Notes under the pieces: model-generated
The model's database searches: none
What the model saw: only the letters and a program-made list of their open reading frames with translations
What the model was told of the DNA's origin: nothing
Shown: positions 48,201 through 62,400 of the stretch, one piece after another
Layout of the letters: each line of letters begins with the position of its first letter
Position numbering within the stretch: the first letter of the stretch is position 1
NCBI GenBank assembly: GCA_943737045.1
Contig: CALSFV010000003.1
Location: 496,001-560,000 of the forward strand
Direction: 5' to 3'
Origin: Parapristionchus giblindavisi
Lineage: Eukaryota > Nematoda > Chromadorea > Rhabditida > Diplogasteridae
Length of the DNA stretch: 64,000 nucleotides
Made by a program: the position numbers and the translations under genes

Positions 48201-50461
48201 TCTAAAAGTGTGTTCACTGAATTCGTCATACCAAATTACATTTTTGTGGAAGAAAAAAGTTTGCAATTTGATACAGGCTCAAGCAAGTTACGGTCTAGAC
48301 TATCTATGCATGGGGAGAGGGAGAGGGAAGGGGGAGCGAGAGGGACGCGTACTCTATCCATTGCGTCTCTGTACGACCAGAGCGAATCAGTGTATCTTTA
48401 TTCGTACGTTTACAATTTACTTTGACACCTGATGATTAGCTCAAGACAAGCTGAACTCATATAAACTCACAACCGCTCATCTGTAACGCGAAATCGACAG
48501 ATAACGCGGCAATCGTTACAATTCGCACTTAAATCACCACAATTTGCTTGAAACTTATCCGTTCGAGCTGCGGAAGCGCGCGTTCGACGTCTCGTAACGT
48601 CCGCTATGCTGTACAGGTAAAAGTGCGAATTTTCAGGAGCTAATTCGAGCGGGAAATGGCCATACATGGGGTCGTATTGCACTTTTTCGTGTCTATGGTT
48701 CCTGTTGAGACTGGACATGCTCTACTATTTCATATAGCTCAATATTTTCATAAATATTTTTATTGTAAATCCGAGATATGGTTGCAGTGAGAGATGGATA
48801 TATATGGAGAGAGAGAGGAGGAGGAGGAGAAGGTGAATCGCTCTTCACTCACTCCATACAAAAAAGACACGCATGGCACATACACACCTCCCCTACCGCA
48901 GCGCCGGCGACCAACGCCACCTAACCCCCGTCTAGCCTACACCGAATACTGAATTTATACTTTAAAATTTCTCTGATCGCATTTTAAATTGATTTTTTTG
49001 TCGTTAAAATAGAAAAAAATAGGCCAAAATTGCCAGTGTGACTAGTTCAGCATTGCGTGCGCTCTCTAAAAGTGTGTTCACTGAATTCGTCATACCAAAT
49101 TACATTTTTGTGGAAGAAAAAAGTTTGCAATTTGATACAGGCTCAAGCAAGTTACGGTCTAGACTATCTATGCATGGGGAGAGGGAGAGGGAAGGGGGAG
49201 CGAGAGGGACGCGTACTCTATCCATTGCGTCTCTGTACGACCAGAGCGAATCAGTGTATCTTTATTCGTACGTTTACAATTTACTTTGACACCTGATGAT
49301 TAGCTCAAGACAAGCTGAACTCATATAAACTCACAACCGCTCATCTGTAACGCGAAATCGACAGATAACGCGGCAATCGTTACAATTCGCACTTAAATCA
49401 CCACAATTTGCTTGAAACTTATCCGTTCGAGCTGCGGAAGCGCGCGTTCGACGTCTCGTAACGTCCGCTATGCTGTACAGGTAAAAGTGCGAATTTTCAG
49501 GAGCTAATTCGAGCGGGAAATGGCCATACATGGGGTCGTTTTGCACTTTTTCGTGTCTATGGTTCCTGTTGAGACTGGACATGCTCTACTATTTCATATA
49601 GCTCAATATTTTCATAAATATTTTTATTGTAAATCCGAGATATGGTTGCAGTGAGAGATGGATATATATGGAGAGAGAGAGGAGGAGGAGGAGAAGGTGA
49701 ATCGCTCTTCACTCACTCCATACAAAAAAGACACGCATGGCACATACACACCTCCCCTACCGCAGCGCCGGCGACCAACGCCACCTAACCCCCGTCTAGC
49801 CTACACCGAATACTGAATTTATACTTTAAAATTTCTCTGATCGCATTTTAAATTGATTTTTTTGTCGTTAAAATAGAAAAAAATAGGCCAAAATTGCCAG
49901 TGTGACTAGTTCAGCATTGCGTGCGCTCTCTAAAAGTGTGTTCACTGAATTCGTCATACCAAATTACATTTTTGCGGAAGAAAAAAGTTTGCAATTTGAT
50001 ACAGGCTCAAGCAAGTTACGGTCTAGACTATCTATGCATGGGGAGAGGGAGAGGGAAGGGGGAGCGAGAGGGACGCGTACTCTATCCATTGCGTCTCTGT
50101 ACGACCAGAGCGAATCAGTGTATCTTTATTCGTACGTTTACAATTTACTTTGACACCTGATGATTAGCTCAAGACAAGCTGAACTCATATAAACTCACAA
50201 CCGCTCATCTGTCACGCGAAATCGACAGATAACGCGGCAATCGTTACAATTCGCACTTAAATCACCACAATTTGCTTGAAACTTATCCGTTCGAGCTGCG
50301 GAAGCGCGCGTTCGACGTCTCGTAACGTCCGCTATGCTGTACAGGTAAAAGTGCGAATTTTCAGGAGCTAATGCGAGCGGGAAATGGCCATACATGGGGT
50401 CGTTTTGCACTTTTTCGTGTCTATGGTTCCTGTTGAGACTGGACATGCTCTACTATTTCAT
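39229..50461 (+). repeat. Type I sub-block marked by GGTTGCAGTG (13 units)
   Basis: Thirteen consecutive units (landmarks 39531 to 49902) read GGTTGCAGTG where all other units read GGTTACAGTG. Nested within it, landmarks 44718 and 46446 share CTCTTTAAAA, and 47310 and 48174 share a T-to-A change (GTCGTATTGC) in the following segment. This is a local expansion from one ancestor. Confidence 0.85.
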
Positions 50462-53400
50462 ATAGCTCAATATTTTCATAAATATTTTTATTGTAAATCC
50501 GAGATATGGTTACAGTGAGAGATGGATATATATGGAGAGAGAGAGGAGGAGGAGGAGAAGGTGAATCGCTCTTCACTCACTCCATAAAAAAAAAGACACG
50601 CATGGCACATACACACCTCCCCTACCGCAGCGCCGGCGACCAACGCCACCTAACCCCCGTCTAGCCTACACCGAATACTGAATTTATACTTTAAAATTTC
50701 TCTGATCGCATTTTAAATTGATTTTTTTGTCGTTAAAATAGAAAAAAATAGGCCAAAATTGCCAGTGTGACTAGTTCAGCATTGCGTGCGCTCTCTAAAA
50801 GTGTGTTCACTGAATTCGTCATACCAAATTACATTTCTGTGGAAGAAAAAAGTTTACAATTTGATACAGGCTCAAGCAAGTTACGGTCTAGACTATCTAT
50901 GCATGGGGAGAGGGAGAGGGAAGGGGGAGCGAGAGGGACGCGTACTCTATCCATTGCGTCTCTGTACGACCAGAGCGAATCAGTGTATCTTTATTCGTAC
51001 GTTTACAATTTACTTTGACACCTGATGATTAGCTCAAGACAAGCTGAACTCATATAAACTCACAACCGCTCATCTGTCACGCGAAATCGACAGATAACGC
51101 GGCAATCGTTACAATTCGCACTTAAATCACCACAATTTGCTTGAAACTTATCCGTTCGAGCTGCGGAAGCGCGCGTTCGACGTCTCGTAACGTCCGCTAT
51201 GCTGTACAGGTAAAAGTGCGAATTTTCAGGAGCTAATGCGAGCGGGAAATGGCCATACATGGGGTCGTTTTGCACTTTTTCGTGTCTATGGTTCCTGTTG
51301 AGACTGGACATGCTCTACTATTTCATATAGCTCAATATTTTCATAAATATTTTTATTGTAAATCCGAGATATGGTTACAGTGAGAGATGGATATATATGG
51401 AGAGAGAGAGGAGGAGGAGGAGAAGGTGAATCGCTCTTCACTCACTCCATAAAAAAAAAGACACGCATGGCACATACACACCTCCCCTACCGCAGCGCCG
51501 GCGACCAACGCCACCTAACCCCCGTCTAGCCTACACCGAATACTGAATTTATACTTTAAAATTTCTCTGATCGCATTTTAAATTGATTTTTTTGTCGTTA
51601 AAATAGAAAAAAATAGGCCAAAATTGCCAGTGTGACTAGTTCAGCATTGCGTGCGCTCTCTAAAAGTGTGTTCACTGAATTCGTCATACCAAATTACATT
51701 TCTGTGGAAGAAAAAAGTTTACAATTTGATACAGGCTCAAGCAAGTTACGGTCTAGACTATCTATGCATGGGGAGAGGGAGAGGGAAGGGGGAGCGAGAG
51801 GGACGCGTACTCTATCCATTGCGTCTCTGTACGACCAGAGCGAATCAGTGTATCTTTATTCGTACGTTTACAATTTACTTTGACACCTGATGATTAGCTC
51901 AAGACAAGCTGAACTCATATAAACTCACAACCGCTCATCTGTAACGCGAAATCGACAGATAACGCGGCAATCGTTACAATTCGCACTTAAATCACCACAA
52001 TTTGCTTGAAACTTATCCGTTCGAGCTGCGGAAGCGCGCGTTCGACGTCTCGTAACGTCCGCTATGCTGTACAGGTAAAAGTGCGAATTTTCAGGAGCTA
52101 ATTCGAGCGGGAAATGGCCATACATGGGGCCGTTTTGCACTTTTTCGTGTCTATGGTTCCTGTTGAGACTGGACATGCTCTACTATTTCATATAGCTCAA
52201 TATTTTCATAAATATTTTTATTGTAAATCCGAGATATGGTTACAGTGAGAGATGGATATATATGGAGAGAGAGAGGAGGAGGAGGAGAAGGTGAATCGCT
52301 CTTCACTCACTCCATAAAAAAAAAGACACGCATGGCACATACACACCTCCCCTACGGCAGCGCGGCGACCAACGCCACCTAACCCCCGTCTAGCCTACAC
52401 CGAATACTGAATTTATACTTTAAAATTTCTCTGATCGCATTTTAAATTGATTTTTTTGTCGTTAAAATAGAAAAAATAGGCCAAAATTGCCAGTGTGACT
52501 AGTTCAGAATTGCGTGCGCTCTCTAAAAGTGTGTTCACTGAATTCGTCATACCAAATTACATTTTTGTGGAAGAAAAAAGTTTGCAATTTGATACAGGCT
52601 CAAGCAAGTTACGGTCTAGACTATCTATGCATGGGGAGAGGGAGAGGGAAGGGGGAGCGAGAGGGACGCGTACTCTATCCATTGCGTCTCTGTACGACCA
52701 GAGCGAATCAGTGTACCTTTATTCGTACGTTTACAATTTACTTTGACACCTGATGATTAGCTCAAGACAAGCTGAACTCATATAAACTCACAACCGCTCA
52801 TCTGTAACGCGAAATCGACAGATAACGCGGCAATCGTTACAATTCGCACTTAAATCACCACAATTTGCTTGAAACTTATCCGTTCGAGCTGCGGAAGCGC
52901 GCGTTCGACGTCTCGTAACGTCCGCTATGCTGTACAGGTAAAAGTGCGAATTTTCAGGAGCTAATTCGAGCGGGAAATGGCCATACATGGGGCCGTTTTG
53001 CACTTTTTCGTGTCTATGGTTCCTGTTGAGACTGGACATGCTCTACTATTTCATATAGCTCAATATTTTCATAAATATTTTTATTGTAAATCCGAGATAT
53101 GGTTACAGTGAGAGATGGATATATATGGAGAGAGAGAGGAGGAGGAGGAGAAGGTGAATCGCTCTTCACTCACTCCATACAAAAAAGACACGCATGGCGC
53201 ATACACACCTCCCCTACCGCAGCGCCGGCGACCAACGCCATCTAACCCCCGTCTAGCCTACACCGAATACTGAATTTATACTTTCAAATTTCTCTGATCG
53301 CATTTTAAATTGATTTTTTTGTCGTTAAAATAGAAAAAAATAGGCCAAAATTGCCAGTGTGACTAGTTCAGCATTGCGTGCGCTCTCTAAAAGTGTGTTC

Positions 53401-56400
53401 ACTGAATTCGTCATACCAAATTACATTTTTGTGGAAGAAAAAAGTTTGCAATTTGATACAGGCTCAAGCAAGTTACGGTCTAGACTATCTATGCATGGGG
53501 AGAGGGAGAGGGAAGGGGGAGCGAGAGGGACGCGTACTCTATCCATTGCGTCTCTGTACGACCAGAGCGAATCAGTGTATCTTTATTCGTACGTTTACAA
53601 TTTACTTTGACACCTGATGATTAGCTCAAGACAAGCTGAACTCATATAAACTCACAACCGCTCATCTGTAACGCGAAATCGACAGATAACGCGGCAATCG
53701 TTACAATTCGCACTTAAATCACCACAATTTGCTTGAAACTTATCCGTTCGAGCTGCGGAAGCGCGCGTTCGACGTCTCGTAACGTCCGCTATGCTGTACA
53801 GGTAAAAGTGCGAATTTTCAGGAGCTAATTCGAGCGGGAAATGGCCATACATGGGGTCGTTTTGCACTTTTTCGTGTCTATGGTTCCTGTTGAGACTGGA
53901 CATGCTCTACTATTTCATATAGCTCAATATTTTCATAAATATTTTTATTGTAAATCCGAGATATGGTTACAGTGAGAGATGGATATATATGGAGAGAGAG
54001 AGGAGGAGGAGGAGAAGGTGAATCGCTCTTCACTCACTCCATAAAAAAAAAGACACGCATGGCACATACACACCTCCCCTACCGCAGCGCCGGCGACCAA
54101 CGCCACCTAACCCCCGTCTAGCCTACACCGAATACTGAATTTATACTTTAAAATTTCTCTGATCGCATTTTAAATTGATTTTTTTGTCGTTAAAATAGAA
54201 AAAAATAGGCCAAAATTGCCAGTGTGACTAGTTCAGCATTGCGTGCGCTCTCTAAAAGTGTGTTCACTGAATTCGTCATACCAAATTACATTTCTGTGGA
54301 AGAAAAAAGTTTACAATTTGATACAGGCTCAAGCAAGTTACGGTCTAGACTATCTATGCATGGGGAGAGGGAGAGGGAAGGGGGAGCGAGAGGGACGCGT
54401 ACTCTATCCATTGCGTCTCTGTACGACCAGAGCGAATAAGTGTATCTTTATTCGTACGTTTACAATTTACTTTGACACCTGATGATTAGCTCAAGACAAG
54501 CTGAACTCATATAAACTCACAACCGCTCATCTGTCACGCGAAATCGACAGATAACGCGGCAATCGTTACAATTCGCACTTAAATCACCACAATTTGCTTG
54601 AAACTTATCCGTTCGAGCTGCGGAAGCGCGCGTTCGACGTCTCGTAACGTCCGCTATGCTGTACAGGTAAAAGTGCGAATTTTCAGGAGCTAATGCGAGC
54701 GGGAAATGGCCATACATGGGGTCGTTTTGCACTTTTTCGTGTCTATGGTTCCTGTTGAGACTGGACATGCTCTACTATTTCATATAGCTCAATATTTTCA
54801 TAAATATTTTTATTGTAAATCCGAGATATGGTTACAGTGAGAGATGGATATATATGGAGAGAGAGAGGAGGAGGAGGAGAAGGTGAATCGCTCTTCACTC
54901 ACTCCATAAAAAAAAAGACACGCATGGCACATACACACCTCCCCTACCGCAGCGCCGGCGACCAACGCCACCTAACCCCCGTCTAGCCTACACCGAATAC
55001 TGAATTTATACTTTAAAATTTCTCTGATCGCATTTTAAATTGATTTTTTTGTCGTTAAAATAGAAAAAAATAGGCCAAAATTGCCAGTGTGACTAGTTCA
55101 GCATTGCGTGCGCTCTCTAAAAGTGTGTTCACTGAATTCGTCATACCAAATTACATTTCTGTGGAAGAAAAAAGTTTACAATTTGATACAGGCTCAAGCA
55201 AGTTACGGTCTAGACTATCTATGCATGGGGAGAGGGAGAGGGAAGGGGGAGCGAGAGGGACGCGTACTCTATCCATTGCGTCTCTGTACGACCAGAGCGA
55301 ATCAGTGTATCTTTATTCGTACGTTTACAATTTACTTTGACACCTGATGATTAGCTCAAGACAAGCTGAACTCATATAAACTCACAACCGCTCATCTGTA
55401 ACGCGAAATCGACAGATAACGCGGCAATCGTTACAATTCGCACTTAAATCACCACAATTTGCTTGAAACTTATCCGTTCGAGCTGCGGAAGCGCGCGTTC
55501 GACGTCTCGTAACGTCCGCTATGCTGTACAGGTAAAAGTGCGAATTTTCAGGAGCTAATTCGAGCGGGAAATGGCCATACATGGGGCCGTTTTGCACTTT
55601 TTCGTGTCTATGGTTCCTGTTGAGACTGGACATGCTCTACTATTTCATATAGCTCAATATTTTCATAAATATTTTTATTGTAAATCCGAGATATGGTTAC
55701 AGTGAGAGATGGATATATATGGAGAGAGAGAGGAGGAGGAGGAGAAGGTGAATCGCTCTTCACTCACTCCATAAAAAAAAAGACACGCATGGCACATACA
55801 CACCTCCCCTACGGCAGCGCGGCGACCAACGCCACCTAACCCCCGTCTAGCCTACACCGAATACTGAATTTATACTTTAAAATTTCTCTGATCGCATTTT
55901 AAATTGATTTTTTTGTCGTTAAAATAGAAAAAATAGGCCAAAATTGCCAGTGTGACTAGTTCAGAATTGCGTGCGCTCTCTAAAAGTGTGTTCACTGAAT
56001 TCGTCATACCAAATTACATTTTTGTGGAAGAAAAAAGTTTGCAATTTGATACAGGCTCAAGCAAGTTACGGTCTAGACTATCTATGCATGGGGAGAGGGA
56101 GAGGGAAGGGGGAGCGAGAGGGACGCGTACTCTATCCATTGCGTCTCTGTACGACCAGAGCGAATCAGTGTACCTTTATTCGTACGTTTACAATTTACTT
56201 TGACACCTGATGATTAGCTCAAGACAAGCTGAACTCATATAAACTCACAACCGCTCATCTGTAACGCGAAATCGACAGATAACGCGGCAATCGTTACAAT
56301 TCGCACTTAAATCACCACAATTTGCTTGAAACTTATCCGTTCGAGCTGCGGAAGCGCGCGTTCGACGTCTCGTAACGTCCGCTATGCTGTACAGGTAAAA

Positions 56401-59400
56401 GTGCGAATTTTCAGGAGCTAATTCGAGCGGGAAATGGCCATACATGGGGCCGTTTTGCACTTTTTCGTGTCTATGGTTCCTGTTGAGACTGGACATGCTC
56501 TACTATTTCATATAGCTCAATATTTTCATAAATATTTTTATTGTAAATCCGAGATATGGTTACAGTGAGAGATGGATATATATGGAGAGAGAGAGGAGGA
56601 GGAGGAGAAGGTGAATCGCTCTTCACTCACTCCATAAAAAAAAAGACACGCATGGCACATACACACCTCCCCTACGGCAGCGCGGCGACCAACGCCACCT
56701 AACCCCCGTCTAGCCTACACCGAATACTGAATTTATACTTTAAAATTTCTCTGATCGCATTTTAAATTGATTTTTTTGTCGTTAAAATAGAAAAAATAGG
56801 CCAAAATTGCCAGTGTGACTAGTTCAGAATTGCGTGCGCTCTCTAAAAGTGTGTTCACTGAATTCGTCATACCAAATTACATTTTTGTGGAAGAAAAAAG
56901 TTTGCAATTTGATACAGGCTCAAGCAAGTTACGGTCTAGACTATCTATGCATGGGGAGAGGGAGAGGGAAGGGGGAGCGAGAGGGACGCGTACTCTATCC
57001 ATTGCGTCTCTGTACGACCAGAGCGAATCAGTGTACCTTTATTCGTACGTTTACAATTTACTTTGACACCTGATGATTAGCTCAAGACAAGCTGAACTCA
57101 TATAAACTCACAACCGCTCATCTGTAACGCGAAATCGACAGATAACGCGGCAATCGTTACAATTCGCACTTAAATCACCACAATTTGCTTGAAACTTATC
57201 CGTTCGAGCTGCGGAAGCGCGCGTTCGACGTCTCGTAACGTCCGCTATGCTGTACAGGTAAAAGTGCGAATTTTCAGGAGCTAATTCGAGCGGGAAATGG
57301 CCATACATGGGGCCGTTTTGCACTTTTTCGTGTCTATGGTTCCTGTTGAGACTGGACATGCTCTACTATTTCATATAGCTCAATATTTTCATAAATATTT
57401 TTATTGTAAATCCGAGATATGGTTACAGTGAGAGATGGATATATATGGAGAGAGAGAGGAGGAGGAGGAGAAGGTGAATCGCTCTTCACTCACTCCATAA
57501 AAAAAAAGACACGCATGGCACATACACACCTCCCCTACGGCAGCGCGGCGACCAACGCCACCTAACCCCCGTCTAGCCTACACCGAATACTGAATTTATA
57601 CTTTAAAATTTCTCTGATCGCATTTTAAATTGATTTTTTTGTCGTTAAAATAGAAAAAATAGGCCAAAATTGCCAGTGTGACTAGTTCAGAATTGCGTGC
57701 GCTCTCTAAAAGTGTGTTCACTGAATTCGTCATACCAAATTACATTTTTGTGGAAGAAAAAAGTTTGCAATTTGATTCAGGCTCAAGCAAGTTACGGTCT
57801 AGACTATCTATGCATGGGGAGAGGGAGAGGGAAGGGGGAGCGAGAGGGACGCGTACTCTATCCATTGCGTCTCTGTACGACCAGAGCGAATCAGTGTACC
57901 TTTATTCGTACGTTTACAATTTACTTTGACACCTGATGATTAGCTCAAGACAAGCTGAACTCATATAAACTCACAACCGCTCATCTGTAACGCGAAATCG
58001 ACAGATAACGCGGCAATCGTTACAATTCGCACTTAAATCACCACAATTTGCTTGAAACTTATCCGTTCGAGCTGCGGAAGCGCGCGTTCGACGTCTCGTA
58101 ACGTCCGCTATGCTGTACAGGTAAAAGTGCGAATTTTCAGGAGCTAATTCGAGCGGGAAATGGCCATACATGGGGTCGTTTTGCACTTTTTCGTGTCTAT
58201 GGTTCCTGTTGAGACTGGACATGCTCTACTATTTCATATAGCTCAATATTTTCATAAATATTTTTATTGTAAATCCGAGATATGGTTACAGTGAGAGATG
58301 GATATATATATGGAGAGAGAGAGGAGGAGGAGGAGAAGGTGAATCGCTCTTCACTCACTCCATAAAAAAAAGACACGCATGGCACATACACACCTCCCCT
58401 ACCGCAGCGCCGGCGACCAACGCCACCTAACCCCCGTCTAGCCTACACCGAATACTGAATTTATACTTTAAAATTTCTCTGATCGCATTTTAAATTGATT
58501 TTTTTGTCGTTAAAATAGAAAAAAATAGGCCAAAATTGCCAGTGTGACTAGTTCAGCATTGCGTGCGCTCTCTAAAAGTGTGTTCACTGAATTCGTCATA
58601 CCAAATTACATTTCTGTGGAAGAAAAAAGTTTACAATTTGAAACAGGCTCAAGCAAGTTACGGTCTAGACTATCTATGCATGGGGAGAGGGAGAGGGAAG
58701 GGGGAGCGAGAGGGACGCGTACTCTATCCATTGCGTCTCTGTACGACCAGAGCGAATCAGTGTATCTTTATTCGTACGTTTACAATTTACTTTGACACCT
58801 GATGATTAGCTCAAGACAAGCTGAACTCATATAAACTCACAACCGCTCATCTGTAACGCGAAATCGACAGATAACGCGGCAATCGTTACAATTCGCACTT
58901 AAATCACCACAATTTGCTTGAAACTTATCCGTTCGAGCTGCGGAAGCGCGCGTTCGACGTCTCGTAACGTCCGCTATGCTGTACAGGTAAAAGTGCGAAT
59001 TTTCAGGAGCTAATTCGAGCGGGAAATGGCCATACATGGGGCCGTTTTGCACTTTTTCGTGTCTATGGTTCCTGTTGAGACTGGACATGCTCTACTATTT
59101 CATATAGCTCAATATTTTCATAAATATTTTTATTGTAAATCCGAGATATGGTTACAGTGAGAGATGGATATATATGGAGAGAGAGAGGAGGAGGAGGAGA
59201 AGGTGAATCGCTCTTCACTCACTCCATAAAAAAAAAGACACGCATGGCACATACACACCTCCCCTACGGCAGCGCGGCGACCAACGCCACCTAACCCCCG
59301 TCTAGCCTACACCGAATACTGAATTTATACTTTAAAATTTCTCTGATCGCATTTTAAATTGATTTTTTTGTCGTTAAAATAGAAAAAATAGGCCAAAATT

Positions 59401-62400
59401 GCCAGTGTGACTAGTTCAGAATTGCGTGCGCTCTCTAAAAGTGTGTTCACTGAATTCGTCATACCAAATTACATTTTTGTGGAAGAAAAAAGTTTGCAAT
59501 TTGATACAGGCTCAAGCAAGTTACGGTCTAGACTATCTATGCATGGGGAGAGGGAGAGGGAAGGGGGAGCGAGAGGGACGCGTACTCTATCCATTGCGTC
59601 TCTGTACGACCAGAGCGAATCAGTGTACCTTTATTCGTACGTTTACAATTTACTTTGACACCTGATGATTAGCTCAAGACATGCTGAACTCATATAAACT
59701 CACAACCGCTCATCTGTAACGCGAAATCGACAGATAACGCGGCAATCGTTACAATTCGCACTTAAATCACCACAATTTGCTTGAAACTTATCCGTTCGAG
59801 CTGCGGAAGCGCGCGTTCGACGTCTCGTAACGTCCGCTATGCTGTACAGGTAAAAGTGCGAATTTTCAGGAGCTAATTCGAGCGGGAAATGGCCATACAT
59901 GGGGTCGTTTTGGACTTTTTCGTGTCTATGGTTCCTGTTGAGACTGGACATGCTCTACTATTTCATATAGCTCAATATTTTCATAAATATTTTTATTGTA
60001 AATCCGAGATATGGTTACAGTGAGAGATGGATATATATATGGAGAGAGAGAGGAGGAGGAGGAGAAGGTGAATCGCTCTTCACTCACTCCATAAAAAAAA
60101 GACACGCATGGCACATACACACCTCCCCTACCGCAGCGCCGGCGACCAACGCCACCTAACCCCCGTCTAGCCTACACCGAATACTGAATTTATACTTTAA
60201 AATTTCTCTGATCGCATTTTAAATTGATTTTTTTGTCGTTAAAATAGAAAAAAATAGGCCAAAATTGCCAGTGTGACTAGTTCAGCATTGCGTGCGCTCT
60301 CTAAAAGTGTGTTCACTGAATTCGTCATACCAAATTACATTTCTGTGGAAGAAAAAAGTTTACAATTTGATACAGGCTCAAGCAAGTTACGGTCTAGACT
60401 ATCTATGCATGGGGAGAGGGAGAGGGAAGGGGGAGCGAGAGGGACGCGTACTCTATCCATTGCGTCTCTGTACGACCAGAGCGAATCAGTGTATCTTTAT
60501 TCGTACGTTTACAATTTACTTTGACACCTGATGATTAGCTCAAGACAAGCTGAACTCATATAAACTCACAACCGCTCATCTGTAACGCGAAATCGACAGA
60601 TAACGCGGCAATCGTTACAATTCGCACTTAAATCACCACAATTTGCTTGAAACTTATCCGTTCGAGCTGCGGAAGCGCGCGTTCGACGTCTCGTAACGTC
60701 CGCTATGCTGTACAGGTAAAAGTGCGAATTTTCAGGAGCTAATTCGAGCGGGAAATGGCCATACATGGGGCCGTTTTGCACTTTTTCGTGTCTATGGTTC
60801 CTGTTGAGACTGGACATGCTCTACTATTTCATATAGCTCAATATTTTCATAAATATTTTTATTGTAAATCCGAGATATGGTTACAGTGAGAGATGGATAT
60901 ATATGGAGAGAGAGAGGAGGAGGAGGAGAAGGTGAATCGCTCTTCACTCACTCCATAAAAAAAAGACACGCATGGCACATACACACCTCCCCTACCGCAG
61001 CGCCGGCGACCAACGCCACCTAACCCCCGTCTAGCCTACACCGAATACTGAATTTATACTTTAAAATTTCTCTGATCGCATTTTAAATTGATTTTTTTGT
61101 CGTTAAAATAGAAAAAAATAGGCCAAAATTGCCAGTGTGACTAGTTCAGCATTGCGTGCGCTCTCTAAAAGTGTGTTCACTGAATTCGTCATACCAAATT
61201 ACATTTCTGTGGAAGAAAAAAGTTTACAATTTGATACAGGCTCAAGCAAGTTACGGTCTAGACTATCTATGCATGGGGAGAGGGAGAGGGAAGGGGGAGC
61301 GAGAGGGACGCGTACTCTATCCATTGCGTCTCTGTACGACCAGAGCGAATCAGTGTATCTTTATTCGTACGTTTACAATTTACTTTGACACCTGATGATT
61401 AGCTCAAGACAAGCTGAACTCATATAAACTCACAACCGCTCATCTGTAACGCGAAATCGACAGATAACGCGGCAATCGTTACAATTCGCACTTAAATCAC
61501 CACAATTTGCTTGAAACTTATCCGTTCGAGCTGCGGAAGCGCGCGTTCGACGTCTCGTAACGTCCGCTATGCTGTACAGGTAAAAGTGCGAATTTTCAGG
61601 AGCTAATTCGAGCGGGAAATGGCCATACATGGGGCCGTTTTGCACTTTTTCGTGTCTATGGTTCCTGTTGAGACTGGACATGCTCTACTATTTCATATAG
61701 CTCAATATTTTCATAAATATTTTTATTGTAAATCCGAGATATGGTTACAGTGAGAGATGGATATATATGGAGAGAGAGAGGAGGAGGAGGAGAAGGTGAA
61801 TCGCTCTTCACTCACTCCATACAAAAAAGACACGCATGGCACATACACACCTCCCCTACCGCAGCGCCGGCGACCAACGCCACCTAACCCCCGTCTAGCC
61901 TACACCGAATACTGAATTTATACTTTAAAATTTCTCTGATCGCATTTTAAATTGATTTTTTTGTCGTTAAAATAGAAAAAATAGGCCAAAATTGCCAGTG
62001 TGACTAGTTCAGAATTGCGTGCGCTCTCTAAAAGTGTGTTCACTGAATTCGTCATACCAAATTACATTTTTGTGGAAGAAAAAAGTTTGCAATTTGATAC
62101 AGGCTCAAGCAAGTTACGGTCTAGACTATCTATGCATGGGGAGAGGGAGAGGGAAGGGGGAGCGAGAGGGACGCGTACTCTATCCATTGCGTCTCTGTAC
62201 GACCAGAGCGAATCAGTGTACCTTTATTCGTACGTTTACAATTTACTTTGACACCTGATGATTAGCTCAAGACAAGCTGAACTCATATAAACTCACAACC
62301 GCTCATCTGTAACGCGAAATCGACAGATAACGCGGCAATCGTTACAATTCGCACTTAAATCACCACAATTTGCTTGAAACTTATCCGTTCGAGCTGCGGA

